This document shows, in pieces, positions 10,674 to 22,480 of a DNA stretch of 64,000 nt. A program made the position numbers and the translations under genes. Positions within the stretch are counted from its first letter, which is position 1. The number at the start of each line of letters is the position of its first letter. Source of the stretch: Synchiropus splendidus (taxonomy: Eukaryota > Chordata > Actinopteri > Syngnathiformes > Callionymidae); contig NC_071345.1 of the NCBI RefSeq assembly GCF_027744825.2, positions 16,524,001 through 16,588,000 of the forward strand, given 5' to 3'. The notes beneath the pieces were generated by a model that was not told the origin of the DNA, ran no database searches, and saw only the letters and a list, made by a program, of their open reading frames with translations.

Positions 10674-11099
10674 GTCTGAAGTTTTCCCAGTGAGTCTTGT
10701 GCCTGATGTCTTGAGACTAGGCTCAGGTTTATACCCAGAGAAGCAGCAGTCTGATCACCTGCTGCACTCTCCTGGATGGAAACTGGAAGCAGTTCCAGAA
10801 CAATGTGAGCATTGAACAAGCTGCAGCCACTGGATCTGTCACATCGCCTAAAAACATAGAAGCAGACAAAGTCTGGACACTTCTGAGTCACAGTAGCAGA
10901 TGGTGCATTTAGCCCACATACGTCCAGGTAGCTTACACTTCTCATATACCAAGTGGCCACTTGTGGGGACCCTGGCCTCCACCTTGGGGATCGTGCTTCT
11001 TGGGCTGCTTCTGCTTATAGTAGAATAATTACGCACTGCACCACCAGACTGGTTCAGCTCGGATGACGCCCAGCTTCACTTGTATCTTGTGGTATCCAA

Positions 11100-11388
11100 C
11101 CTTTTTCCCGTCTTCTGGTTAGCAAGGCTTAACCCAGCTGCTCTTCTATCGACGAGCACCGGGTAAAACTGCAGGAAGCTGCTTGTAATGGAACCTATCC
11201 TCTGGTCATTCTGCTCCAGGTCCCCGAGGCGGAGTATCTTCTCGACTTAAAACCAGTCTCATTGTCGCATTTGGGCTCTGACAAACGTTTGATCAGGTCA
11301 GAATACTGGTGGGACCTTCTCTGTACTAAGCCGAAAAGGAATTGAACCAGAGTCTCCTGGTAAGGTGTGGAAGCCATGAGTTGCAGTT
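11100..11388 (-). pseudogene. Type C paralogue fragment, 3' part
   Basis: The exon-like block after ACCTTACCAG and the downstream FKSRRYSASGTW frame are recognisable. The unit is split by the solo LTR that follows and resumes at 11,878-12,110, where its TATA box lies near 12,085. Confidence 0.35.
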
Positions 11389-11393
11389 CAACA

Positions 11394-11872
11394 TGTCATG
11401 ATTCCGCTTTTATTTTGTCACGCGAGTCCTGTTTTGCCTTCTCCCTCCGTTCTTCCTGTTCCTGTGGCACATGGCTGGACCCAATCAACCACTGATCACC
11501 TGAATATAAAGACACCTGGACTCCAGCAACGTGGGCCAGATCGACTCCTATTGTTCCCTGTGATTCAAGTTCGTTTGATTCTGCCGGTTCGGTGACTCTT
11601 TCCGTTGGACTCTTATTCAGTTCCCTGTGGTACATTGGCTCTCATCGTTCGTTCTGTGCGCTATCTAGCTTATTTGGATCATGTTTATGGACTTCTGCCA
11701 GTTTGGTGACTCTGTTTGGACATTCAGACTTTGCTTTGTTTCTCCTGGTTTGGTGACATGTTCTGTTGTGGTTTTCTTGTTTAATGATTAAAATATTATT
11801 TTTGACTCGCTCCTGCCTCCTGTGTCTTTCACCACTGCTCTTGGGTCCCGCTCCACATCTTGACTCGTGACA
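11394..11872 (+). mobile_element. Solo LTR, 479 bp
   Basis: It begins TGTCATGATTCC and ends CTCGTGACA (TG...CA), and is flanked by a perfect 5-bp direct repeat CAACA at 11389-11393 and 11873-11877. No internal region is present, as expected for a solo LTR. Related LTRs are at 16,554 and 48,676. Since CAACA motifs are common in the array, the duplication alone is not conclusive, but the termini support the call. Confidence 0.75.
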
Positions 11873-12451
11873 CAACAAAAAAAAACATCCTCTGCCTGGC
11901 TGCAGAAAAAAAAACCCTCCTTTTTTCTCTGTGCCATGGCAGAGCCCGAGGAATATACCGCTCATAGAGGGAGGAGAACACTGAAGTAGAAACTCCAGAT
12001 CTCAAGACTACATCTCCATCATTTTCATGTTTGACATTTCCAGTGAGTCTTCGGTCTAACTTCCTCAGACAAGTTCAGTTTTATACCCAAACGAGCAGGT
12101 GTTTGATCATCTATTGCTGTTTCCTCGTAACTCATGACTGAATTGTCTTAGAAAAACATGCCACTTGGCGCAAACCCATAATAATGATATTACCCAGAAC
12201 ACACCTTTGGACATGTCAGCAGCCAATTATACAAATTAGAGCACAACGGAGTGTGAAAGAAGCCAGTCATGAAGCCAAAAATTTTATTTCATATTTTGGG
12301 GAAAATGACATCTGTCGGGACAAAATGTAGTTTTGCCAAGTCATTACATTACTGGTCAGGAGCACTCGATATAAGCATCACACACATGCTGGGCAATGGT
12401 GAAGAAGAAAGTCAATGCAGCTACTTTCAAGCGACTGTGTGTTGAGCATAT

Positions 12452-12823
12452 TTATTGATTTGGGAAGATCATGTAGATGCCTCCAGAGCAACCGCCCCGT
12501 CCAAAGCCTTTCCTAGCAACCATTTTGCCCTGTGAGAAAGAGGGACAGACTTGAGTTGAAGTGGTTGAACTGTATGTCTCCACACGAACAAACCTTCCAT
12601 GATTTCAGGGACTTGTTCTCATCTCCAGAACCTTGAATGGGCTTCATCTGCCCCAAATCTTCCTCCTTCAAATAAAATCAGTCAGAGCAACAAGAGAAAT
12701 TATCATCAACGTTTTCGATACCACTGACATTCTCACCTTCATGAGTGGAAGAGAAGAGCTCTGCTGAAGGCAGATGAAGGTGAGTACGACAGCGACAGCA
12801 GCAAGAACATGAAAGATCTTCAT
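12452..12823 (-). CDS. Type A hepcidin-like precursor A3, basic Gly-rich peptide
   Basis: Exons 12823-12737, 12665-12594 and 12529-12452 encode 78 residues. The leader is the common MKIFHVLAAVAVVLTFICLQ form ending SSSLPLMK. Exon 2 has PIQ and ENKS in place of the usual PSQ and ENTS. Exon 3 opens GKMVARKGFGRGGCSGGIYM and ends IFPNQ, TAA: about +4, with six glycines and one cysteine. A CAG acceptor with pyrimidine tract (TCTCACAG), TATA box near 12877 and AATAAA at 12288-12283 are all intact, so this is one of the copies most likely to be expressed. Confidence 0.75.
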
Positions 12824-12989
12824 GTTTGTCTGATGGAGTGTTCCAGTGAGTGACGTCTTGGACTGGTGCAGTTTTATACCCAGAGAATCGGCTGTGTCAT
12901 CACTCATTTGTCATAGATCAATAGTCTCTTGGTACAAATCCATGTGATTATTGTTTTCATTTAGATCATGAAGCAGGCAAACTAGTTCA

Positions 12990-13390
12990 TATATAAATTA
13001 TTTTCACAAAGTATATCTATCCTGTTTTCGCACTGCAGTTCACCTGTTTCACTGCAAACATATATACAGGACACCTATATACAAACACCAAGCATACAGG
13101 CATTTTTTCATGATTTGCCAACACGACAGAGACAGCAGTGAACACAAAATTGACTTACAAGTCGAGTAGAAACATCGCCACTTCAGGATCAGATGAAAAG
13201 CCTTTGGTAGCTCTCAGTTCTCTCCAGGCTGTGAATGCATCTATGTTGACTCTTGTCAGAGATCTTGCTCTGTGGGTTTCAAGCTTTCTCGTCTCGGACT
13301 CCTCACAATGAACTCTTGCTTCCGCCACGGTGTAAATTGAAATCAGCTCGCTGCCCGAGGTACACACACACTGCAGGAAGCAAAACTGCA
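12990..13390. other. Unidentified insertion between units
   Basis: About 400 bp with no match to the A, B or C units. I saw no terminal repeats and no convincing gene. Confidence 0.3.
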
Positions 13391-13399
13391 GTCTTCTTA

Positions 13400-14012
13400 G
13401 TTAGCAAAGCAATATGACCGTGGGGTCATAACACAGGTCAGAATACTGGCGGGACCTTCTCTTTTCTAAGCCGATCAGGATTTGAACCAGCGTCTCCTGG
13501 TAATGTGTGGAAGCCAGGTGTATCAGTTCAACAAAAACCCTTTGGACAGAGAAGCCTCTCACCAGACTATTTGGCAGGAAGAAGTGATCCGCATCTGGGA
13601 AACAAAAAATAACCAAGGCCAGCAAAGCCAATTAGTGTCTTCAACAAACATTAGCACAAGGCAGGCAGCCATGACACAGGTGTGTCAACCTCCATATCCC
13701 TGAGCAATACAACAAAACATCCTCTTCCTGGCTGCAGAAAAATCCTCCTGCTGGTGCTGTATATGCCACACAGCTACATGTGACTGGCACAGGCAGTGAC
13801 AAGAACTTACTGTACACATCTGCTCTTCTTCAAATGGAAGGAGATGCATGGGCACAAGCCTCTTTAGTATGAAACGTCACTACATTGTCTTTTCTCTGTT
13901 CCCGGGCAGAGTCTGAGGAATATGCTGCTGACAGAGGGCTGAGCACACTTAAGCAGAAACTCCAGTTCTCAAGAGTACAACTGTTTACTGCAAGAACATG
14001 AAAGATCTTCAT
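13400..14012 (-). pseudogene. A/C hybrid gene
   Basis: An intact A promoter and the first eight A codons (MKIFHVLA, start at 14012) join type C sequence at TTGCAGTAAACAG, giving VNSCTLENWSFCLSVLSPLS and about 50 more codons. The hydrophobic core of the signal peptide is lost. The join is at aligned positions of the two first exons, as expected for unequal homologous exchange. The long C segment with GTAAGT and CACCAGCAG follows. It cannot make a secreted A peptide. Confidence 0.6.
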
Positions 14013-14149
14013 GTTTGTCTGATGGAGTGTTCCAGTGAGTGACGTCTTGGACTGGTGCAGTTTTATACCCAGAGAATCGGCTTTGTCATCACTCATTTGT
14101 CATAGATCAATAGTCTCTTGGTGCAAATCCATGTAAATATTGTTTTCAT

Positions 14150-14560
14150 TTAGATAATGAAGCAGGCAAACTAGTTCATCCGGATGGCAACTGAAACTTT
14201 GTCAAAAGCCCATGAAACTACAGAGGTCCACATGCATCTGGACCCAAAGGCTGAGTGTCTTCTTGACTTAAAACATGTCCCAATTCCACTCCCGTAGGCG
14301 AAAACTGCCGTGTAGTGTAATGGCCCGTCACAGATAACATGGTGAAGTATCACATCGAAATGTGAGGCCAGAAAACTGGCAGGGACCTTCTCTATACTAT
14401 GCTGATCAGGAGTCGTACCAAGGTCTCCCACTTCAGGAGGTGAGCAAACCACCAGCTAAGTTCAGAAGCCATGAGGGACACAGCTCAACAAAAAGACATG
14501 TGGACAGAGACACCTTCAGCAGGGGGAAGTGATCTGCATATATCTGGGAAAGAAAAAATG
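14150..14560 (-). pseudogene. Orphan type B/C third-exon region
   Basis: Near copy of 2.40-2.70 kb, with the open frame TAVFAYGSGIGTCFKSRRH. No signal exon upstream. Confidence 0.35.
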
Positions 14561-14574
14561 AGTCATGAGGCAAT

Positions 14575-15812
14575 GAGTCTCTTCAAAAAATAGTCCACAC
14601 AGTTGATGACGACAAGACTGACAGGAGGGTTGGGAGCCAGAAAGCAGCGGGTGACCAACTTAGCATATTAGAATGTGTGAGAGAAGCAAACCCTTGAGCT
14701 CCAGCGTTGGTCTTTCTTTAATTATTACTTCCTGCATCGATTGAAAGTCCAGTTTAGAAAATTGTTTGAGTTTCGATATGGAATACTCTATTTTGGAAGT
14801 ATGGCCAAATTAGACTGTTGTTTGTTGTCACTTTTTCTGTTGTCACGAGAAGAATTCCTGGGATCACAAATGCCCCTACCATGAGGCAGGAGAACTGCGT
14901 GCCTCACTTTGTGGCTTTCCGCGGCCGTTTTATGATCGCTCACCACAAGGAACTAGTGACACACACACAGTTGTTGACAACTCGACTTACCAGATCCGTC
15001 CCCCGCACAGGTTTAACTGGAGGAAGGAGAAAATGGCCAAACCTACCACGCGATCTGCTACTTTCTGCAACTGCTACTGGAGGCTGCCCAAGATGGCAGA
15101 CTGCTCCTTTAAAAGCACCAGAACTAGCGGTCTGAGACAATGGAGACGTAACTTCTGCCAGGAGAACGTGCCAAATCGCAGGAGCCACAACATTAAACTG
15201 CACAGGTGAAGATGAAACAGTGGAACCACATGAAACTTCGTCCAATCAATGAAACAGTATGTTCAACAGTACACAAATCACCAGACCGACCAGAATATTT
15301 CTTAGTCTTTTTATTGAAACAGAAGTCAGTTGAGGGAGCTGGATATCTGACGGGCCCCAGCCTGGCACGATCAGGGTCTCTCGCCTCCGTCTCCTCTCTC
15401 CGTGGGGCACCGCTTCCACCTGGTCTCGGCTCCCTCTGTTGTTGCTTATTGGTCCTCAGCTCTTCCCGTCTCCGGTCCTCTCTCCTCTCCTCCCGACATG
15501 AACCTCTCCGATCCTCCCTGCCTCCTCTCCATGCCCACATGCAGCATGCCAGAGAGCGACCCCACCGTCTCCCTGGAGCTCTCGAGTATCTTCACATGCT
15601 CGTTCACGAGTCTTTGCCAACGCTGTCACTTGGTTTGTCCACCAGAGCATATGTATAACCCAAGTGCTTATCTGGCAGTACCTGCTTCCGCGTTGCACAC
15701 AGGGAAGTAGTCGGCACCAGACCCAGCGCTAGCGAGTCGCCTAACGGAGAAAGACTTCCTCTAGTCGACTCCCTCCACCTTAGCATCCAGCTCGTATGCA
15801 TCACCCGGGGTC
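14575..15812. other. Unclassified accessory sequence
   Basis: This GC-richer stretch is unrelated to the array units. Several overlapping frames of 60-150 codons are open on both strands, but none shows a recognisable domain. A TTTTTATTGAAAC motif near 15,308 would be a polyadenylation signal for a minus-strand transcript. It is probably retroelement-derived because it adjoins the repeat below. Confidence 0.3.
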
Positions 15813-16500
15813 TTGAAAATAGTCTGGGCCTCCAGGTCCTTCTTGAGGTGCCTCATCGTGTTCGAAGGCCTCCTCTTTGGTCTCGTCTTTAGCTCGTGCA
15901 TTGAGCAAGACACATCGTCCTCTTCAGGGGGTTCGGAATCCTGCAGTGGGGGGCAATCCCGAACGCTCCATCACCGCCGCAAAGAGCTCCGGCATGTCAT
16001 CCATCGGGAAACGTCTCGACGGAGGAGCAGCCTTGGACTGAGACGACTCGGGTTCCGTCGGCTTGACCTGCCCGACCAGGCCGGCGAACCAAGCACGGAG
16101 TGCCTGCTTTTTTCGCTGCTCTTCCACGGGGAGGTCGACACACGCAGCCCCCTTTCTGACACGTGCTGCACCCCCAGCTGAAGCAGCGCTAATGGGAATC
16201 TTCTTCCTTCAAAAACACTTCCATCGCACCTGAGGGTGATAATCCATACAATAACATTCCGGCAGCGTTCCTATATATTTAAAGCCAGCCATGACCTCAC
16301 GAAAGTGCAAACTTGACGGGTGCCCGGGATCAAAACCGGTAGCCTTGAGGCGGAGAGAGGGAGACCTGACCATGCAAAAGCATCACTTAAATAGCCACAG
16401 CGTCCCCTGGTGATTGGTTGGCTACTGCCACTAAAGGCAGCAGGCGCATGAACCACCTGTCCATCTGCTACAATATGAATCTGGGGACTCTCAGTAGACA
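15813..16500 (-). mobile_element. Retroelement-like repeat, copy 1
   Basis: The segment with CCGAGTCG, ACCTGCCCGACCAGG and CTCGCGAAAGTGCAAAC-type blocks recurs at 22.74-23.66 kb and in part at 31.14-31.40 kb. A minus frame reads MEEQRKKQALRAWFAGLVGQ (16,127 downward, 67 codons), which could be a gag fragment, but I cannot name the family. Confidence 0.4.
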
Positions 16501-16553
16501 CCACAGATGACACATACAGAAACCAGGACCAGACAAGACATGACTGGACTGTT

Positions 16554-17110
16554 TGTCATGGCCCCTCCCGCCATGCTTTTATTTTGTCAGCTACTTCCTG
16601 TTCCTGTGTGTGTGTGTCTTTCTGTCTTGACAGTGTCGGGCGCGATCGGCTGCTGCAATCATTCTCTCACTGATGAACCTCCACCTCTTAAGGAGAAGCT
16701 GGAGGATGATGCAGCGCCAGATCGTGAATGTTTTTACACCGTGGTATGCTTCTGGACTCCTGAATGTTTTTGGACTTTTACTTCCCCGTTGTTACTTCCT
16801 CGTTTGCCCTGTTTTTTGCCTTTGCTACTGAGAGTTTTCGTAAGATTATTCTAATTTATGTTCTCTTGTTTCTTAGTTCCTCGCCACTCGTGCCCGACCT
16901 GTTGTGTGTTTCTGGACTCTTTTGATTGCTCCCTGGACTACGCTTAGCTTGCTCCATTGGACTCTCCCTTACTTATTTATTTGGACTTCGGCTGTGTCCC
17001 ATTTGTGTTGACTCTGACGTTTGTGGAATAAACTCTATTTGTGGACATATTGGTATCTGCCTTTCTGTACTTCCTGCACTTGGGTTCCCTTCATTGTCTG
17101 AGCCGTCACA
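16554..17110 (+). mobile_element. Solo LTR, 557 bp
   Basis: It begins TGTCATGGCCCC, ends GAGCCGTCACA, carries an AATAAA near 17,025, and is flanked by the 5-bp direct repeat CTGTT (16549-16553 and 17111-17115). It is related to the LTRs at 11,394 and 48,676. No internal coding region. Confidence 0.75.
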
Positions 17111-17128
17111 CTGTTTATTTATAAAGAA

Positions 17129-17900
17129 ATGTCTTCTCCAGCATTGATTGGAACCCTGTGCAGAAGGTGGTCCAACTCTGTAGCGTCATCACTCAATAGC
17201 TACAGATGTGACTTTGGACCTTCCTGGACCATCACAAGTAAAGAGACTTTAAAGGGGCTTTGTTTGCCCACCTTCCTTCAGGATAGGCAGACAAATCCAG
17301 ATGATCTGGTCAGAATACTGGTGGGATCTTCTCCATACGAAGCCGACCAGGAATTGAATCAGAGTCTCCTGGTAATGTGTGGAAGCCATCCGGGAAATAA
17401 AAAATAACCAAGGCCAGCAAGGGTAATGACTGTCTTTATAACGTACGAATGAGGCCATGACACAAGGTGACACAGGTCTGTCCATGCCCCTGAGCAATAC
17501 AACAAAACATCCTCTTCCTGGCTGCAGAAAAATCCTCCTGCTGGTGCTCTGTATGCCACACAGCTACATGTGACTGGCACAGGCAGTGACAAGAACTTAC
17601 TGTACACATCTGCTCTTCTTCAAATGGAGAGAGATGCATGGACACAAGTATCTTTAGTATGAAACGTCACTGCTGGACGAGGACTACATTGTCTTTTCTC
17701 TGTGCCCGGGCAGAGTCTGAGGAATATGCTGCTGACAGATGGTGGAGCACACTTAAGCAGAAACTCCAGTTCTCAAGAGTGCAACTGTTTACTGCAAATT
17801 TAAACTCTGCTTTGAAGTCCATCACTTTCATGTTTGACTTTTCCATTGAGTCTTGGGTCTAACATCCTGAGACCTGCTCAATTTTATACCCAGAGAAGCA
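17129..17900 (-). pseudogene. Type C paralogue, long form, nearly complete
   Basis: This is the best preserved C unit. TATA lies near 17,887, the leader is GGATGTTAGACCC, and the ATG at 17,831 opens MKVMDFKAEFKFAVNSCTLE and continues to a TGA after VLVQQ (54 codons). A GTAAGTTC donor and CACCAGCAG acceptor follow, then an AGGATTTTTCTGCAG block. There is no hydrophobic leader, in contrast to A and B. Protein function, if any, unknown. Confidence 0.35.
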
Positions 17901-18217
17901 GACACCTGTTCACCTGCTTTAGTGTCTTCATACATCATTGCTCAATTATACAACAAAAACATGCCACGGGGTAGAAACCCATATCAGTGATGTTACCGAT
18001 AACACACCCTGGGACATGTATTCAGTCATGAAGCTGAACGCTTTATTGAATATTGAGATAAAAACTTCCATCAATCGAGACAACAAGTAGTTTTTCCAAA
18101 TCATTACATTACTGGTCAGGAGCACTCAATATAAGCATCGCACACATGCTGGGCAATGGTGAAGAAGAAAGTCATTGCAGCTATAATGTAGCGTCAGTGT
18201 GTGTTTAGCATATTTAT

Positions 18218-18576
18218 TTATTTGGGAAGATCATGTGTAAAGCCTCCAGAGAGACCGCTACGTGTGAAGCTTGTCCGAAGAACAAATTTGCGCTGTGATA
18301 AAGAGGGACAGACTTCAGTTGAAGTGGTTGAAATGTATGTCTCCACAAGAACAAACCTTCCATGATTTCAGGGACGTGTTCTCATCTCCAGAACCTCGAC
18401 TGGGCTTCATCTGCCCCAAATCTTCCTCCTTCAAATAAAATCAGGAGATATATTATCATCAAGGTTTTCGATGCAACTGACATTCTCACCTTCATGAGTG
18501 GAAGAGAAGAGCTCTGCTGAAGGCAGATGAAGGTGAGTACAACAGCGACAGCAGCAAGAACATGAAAGATCTTCAT
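18218..18576 (-). CDS. Type A hepcidin-like precursor A4, basic peptide
   Basis: Exons 18576-18490, 18428-18357 and 18292-18218 encode 77 residues. Exon 1 is the standard leader; exon 2 carries PSRGSG instead of PSQGSG. Exon 3, after TTTATCACAG, reads RKFVLRTSFTRSGLSGGFTH plus DLPK and TAA, about +4 and only modestly glycine-rich. Intron 1 is shorter than in sister copies. TATA and AATAAA (18047-18042) are present. Its upstream half is duplicated at A10, yet the two third exons share almost nothing. Confidence 0.72.
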
Positions 18577-18911
18577 GTTTGTCTGATGGAGTGTTCCAGT
18601 GAGTGACGTCTTGGACTGGTGCAGTTTTATACCCAGAGAATCAGCTGTGTCATCACTCATTTGTCATAGATCAATAGTCTCTTGGTACAAATCCATGTAA
18701 CAACCGTTTTCATTTCGATAATGAAGCAGGTAAACTAGTTCACCCAGCCTGCAACTAAAACTTTTTTAAAAGCCGATGAAACTATGGAAGTCTGCGGGCA
18801 TCAGGGTCCAAAGGCTGAGTGTCTTCTAGACTTAAAACATGAATGGATGACAGTGTTAGTCACAGCTGTGGTGTGGTGTCATGGCGTTTCCATACAACCT
18901 GATGAGCTGGT

Positions 18912-20508
18912 AACACATCCTCACTCATATATTGACGTTGAATAAGTTGCCTTTTGCATCTCATGTTGAGAAAACAGGCAGTCTTCAGTGTTGCATGTTG
19001 GCACATTGACAGTGCATTTGGATAGGGCACTGAGCAACGCAAAAATACCTCCATCCAATCTAACAAGGGAATAGAAACAGGCTCTGACAGCACTCCAGAA
19101 GGACAGAAATGTCACTATCCTACCTGCAGACAAAAGCAGATGCACGGTGGTTATGACCACAATTGACTCTCACAGTAAGATGGAAAGGCTGTTAAACGAC
19201 AAAGACACATATGAACCCGTAAAAAGGCATCCCACCAACTCATAGAAGAAGATGGCGATTGACTGTCTGCAAAGACTTGAGAAGTCCAAATCTTTGGACC
19301 GTTTCCTTTACGACCGCTTACACCCAGGGGAAGACATCCAGTGCATTTATGGTCTCCCTAAGGTCCACAAGGCAGGAGCGCCTTTAAGACCTCTTGTCAG
19401 CAGCATTAACACAATCTAATCTAAAATGGATGAAGTGGAACCCTTCACACAACACATCAACTTGGTAGAAAAATTCTTAAAATTCACCCGAGAAGATGTG
19501 GAAAACGACAGACTACGTTTTCTGGACTGTGCTGTTAACATTGAAGCAGACATAAGCCTCAACATCGAGGTGTACAGCAACCCAACATACACCGACCAAA
19601 ACCTCCCGTTTGACTCTTATAACCCACTACAACAAAAACCTAGGGGGAGAGAGACGGAGCAGAATCACATCAGAAATGCCCTTCAAAAATGTGGCTACCC
19701 CAACTGGGCATTTACCGAAACATCAAAAGGGAACACAAAGGACAAGGAAAACAATGTCCAGCGCCGTAACGGCATCATTAGGTCATCATAAGACAGAAAC
19801 TCGTCCACCCCAAGGACAAAACGCCTCACCACAAAAGAAGTAATGTGGTTTAAGCAGTCCAGTGCAGCCACGAGTCCCAGACCTTTACATTGGAGAAACT
19901 AAACAACCTCTCCACAAACAAATGGCCAAACACAGGAGAGCCAACTCCTCTGGTCCAGACTCAGCAGTCCATTTAGATCCAGAAGACAAGAAACACGCTT
20001 TTGAAGAAAGCAATGTCTGCATTTTGGCGAAAGAAGACCGGTGGTTTGAAAGAGGAGTGAAAGAGACCAATTTTTGTCAAAGTGGAAAAACCCTCTCTAA
20101 ACAGAGGTGGAGGACTGAGACACCATCTTTCATCCTCATACAATGCTGTCCTAAACGCCCTCCCCAGGCAGATTTAGCCATTGATCTAGACAGGTCCTTC
20201 ACACCTGTTCAGTGTGGTATCAACATCTGAATAGTCCCAATTGCCACCTGGGCTACATTCAGCACTTGCATTAATGGACCATCAATACCCATCCTCAATG
20301 GGTGGGGACCCATAAGCACATCTCCATTAGCATAATGCTGACTCTTGTCACCCATCACACGGGACTGGTTCCACCCCTGTCCATTCACACGTTTGCCCTC
20401 AACTGGCCCAATATGAGCCTGAGCTCCAACCCAGCTCATCAGAACTGAAGAAGCCTGCTGGATAGGAGGCGAAACGTTTTCTTTCCCAGTAACTTATTAG
20501 TCAGTTAT
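18912..20508 (+). mobile_element. Penelope-like retroelement, copy A (deleted)
   Basis: A plus-strand frame from about 19,090 resembles Penelope reverse transcriptase (YGLPKVHKAGAPLRPL), followed by a C-terminal region (19,426-19,791) and a GIY-YIG endonuclease segment (LYIGETKQPLHKQMAKHRR, 19,862-20,230). The 3' end GAAGAAGCCTGCTGGATAGG is typical of the family. Compared with copy B it lacks 362 bp, including the RT core, and has an in-frame stop (ACTCATAGAAG). Inactive. Confidence 0.8.
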
Positions 20509-20810
20509 CCAACAACTTCACTGTCCAAACCCATATCATTGATATTACCCAGAATGCACCTTGGGACATGTCAACGACCAACTATGCAAAATAAGTATGT
20601 AATGGAGTGTGAAAGAAGCCAGTGATGAAGCCGAACATTTTATTGAATATTTTAATAAGAACTTCCATCTGTCTGGACAAAATGTAGTTTTGCCAAGTCA
20701 GTACACTACTGGACAAAAGCGCTTGAATTAAGCATCGCACACATGCTGGGCAATGGTGAAGAACAAGGTCATTGCAGCTACTTTGTAGCTTCAGTGTGTG
20801 TTGAGCATAT

Positions 20811-21171
20811 TTAATGATCTCGGAAGATCATGGAGAGGCCACCGCCCCGTCCCATGCCTGGCCCAGGAACCATTTTGCCCTGTGAGAAAGAGGGACAGAC
20901 TTGAGTTGAAGTGCTTGAACTGTATGTCTCCACAAGAACAAACCTTCCATGATTTCAGGGACGTGTTCTCATCTCCAGAACCTTGACTGGGCTTCATCTG
21001 CCCCAAATCTTCCTCCTTCAAATAAAATCAGTCAGAGCAACAAGAGAAATTATCATCAACGTTCGATGCAACTGACATTCTCACCTTCATGAGTGGAAGA
21101 GAAGAGCTCTGCTGAAGGCAGATGAAGGTGAGTACAACAGCGACAGCAGCAAGAACATGAAAGATCTTCAT
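20811..21171 (-). CDS. Type A hepcidin-like precursor A5, Gly-rich peptide
   Basis: Exons 21171-21085, 21015-20944 and 20879-20811 encode 75 residues. The leader and exon 2 are the consensus forms. Exon 3 after CCCTCTTTCTCACAG reads GKMVPGPGMGRGGGLSMIFR plus DH and TAA; 7 of 22 residues are glycine and net charge is about +2. AATAAA lies at 20643-20638. If the ACAG inside intron 2 were used instead, a different frame stays open to NMLNTH; I prefer the downstream acceptor because it has the pyrimidine tract and keeps the stop shared with A2 and A7. Confidence 0.75.
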
Positions 21172-21329
21172 GTTTGTCTGATGGAGTGTTCCAGTGAGTG
21201 ACGTCTTGGACTGGTGCAGTTTTATACCCAGAGAATCGGCTGTGTCATCACTCATTTGTCATAGATCAATAGTCTCTTGGTACAAATCCATGTAATTACT
21301 GTTTTCATTTAGATAATGAAGCAGGCAAA

Positions 21330-21790
21330 CTAGTTCATCCAGCTGGCAACTAAAACTTTCCGTCCACTTGCATCAGGACCCAAAGGCTGAGTGTCTTCTT
21401 GACTTAAAACAACGCTACAGGAGCTGAGCCATGAGGGTCCCACTTAAAAAAAATAAATAAATAAATAAATAAAGACCTGTTGACAGAGATGGGGCAGGAG
21501 GAAGTGATCTTCTTCTGGGAAAGAAAAATAACCAAGGCCAGCAAGGGCAATTAGTGTCTTCGACAAACATTAGCACAAGGCAGGCAGCCATGACACAGGT
21601 GTGTCAACCTCCATGTCCCTGAGCAATAGAACAAAACATCCTCTTCCTGGCTGCAGAAAAACCCTCCTGCTGGTGCTCTGTATGCCACACAGCTACATGT
21701 GACTGGCACAGGCAGTGACAAGAACTTACTGTACACATCTGCTGTTCTTCAAATGGAAGAAGACGCATGGGCACAAACATCTTTAGTCAT
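21330..21790 (-). pseudogene. Type C paralogue, long form, truncated
   Basis: The GTAAGTTC donor, the CACCAGCAG acceptor and the CTGCAGCC block are kept. The promoter and first exon are absent; the unit joins type D sequence at about 21,800. An AATA microsatellite is at 21,450-21,472. Confidence 0.35.
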
Positions 21791-21818
21791 GAAGAGGCAC
21801 ATCCTGCACATGCTGTTA

Positions 21819-22001
21819 CTAACAACGACTCAGCACTACTGGACAGTATAAAGGGCGCACACATTCTGTGCAATGGTCAAGAAGAAAGTTATTGCATCGG
21901 TACATTGTAGCATCACCAAGTGTGTATTTTAGGACCGTCCGCCACTTGAGGGTCTGGGCACTGGGACAGCAGCTCCCCCTGGAGCCCTTCCTCAGCATCT
22001 C
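21819..22001 (-). CDS. Type D orphan third exon, Cys-Cys basic peptide (D2)
   Basis: The acceptor CTCTGTGACACAG and the start EMLRKGSRGSCCPSAQTLKW are identical to D1. A small deletion then shifts the frame (RTVLKYTLGDATMYR), which runs through the equivalent of the 3' UTR and stops after 60 codons. D1 ends earlier, so at least one of the two is altered. No exons 1 or 2 were seen upstream. Confidence 0.3.
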   Translation of the reverse strand, partial: EMLRKGSRGSCCPSAQTLKWRTVLKYTLGDATMYRCNNFLLDHCTECVRPLYCPVVLSRC

Positions 22002-22059
22002 CTGTGTCACAGAGGAGCAGACTTCAGTGACAGCGCTTGTATTCTCTTTTTCTCTATCA

Positions 22060-22480
22060 TTGGGTTCTTAACCTTTTTTATCTCAGGGCCCACCTTTCGC
22101 AGAACAAATGGGCCTGGGTCCCTTTCAATAGAACTGATTCATTACTCTGGATTTCATTTGTGATCAACAATCATATTTTATCGACTTACACGGACACAAA
22201 CCAAAACCTTGTGAAATGACATGAAACCATGTGATCATCACAAAGATATTTATTTGTCATTGAAAAGACCCACGAACAGCAGAACCAGGTGCAAGTCATA
22301 TTCATCAAATTTACTAAAGAAAAAAAATGCACTTGATGCAAACTGTTGGGAAAATTGGGATAACGGAATAAAATTCTAAATAAAATATATATCATTGAGC
22401 CATGTCTAAATAAATAAAAATAATATATTTAATTTAAACTCCAAAGAAGATACAAGTAAAGTGTAAATGAAAGTATGGCC
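22060..22480. repeat. Dispersed repeat, second copy, plus AT-rich DNA
   Basis: 22,060-22,270 matches 5,755-5,930. The rest is AT-rich with no gene seen. Confidence 0.45.

Noticed and set aside
11341..11375. tRNA or tRNA-derived SINE (box B-like GGTTCAATTCC on the minus strand, repeated across the array)
   Set aside because: No matching box A at the right distance, no cloverleaf, and no A-rich tail or target duplications; it is part of the C unit.
15206..15658. 150-codon plus-strand frame
   Set aside because: Low-complexity Ser/Leu/Pro/Arg content, overlapping open frames on the other strand, and no domain; best explained by GC-rich sequence.
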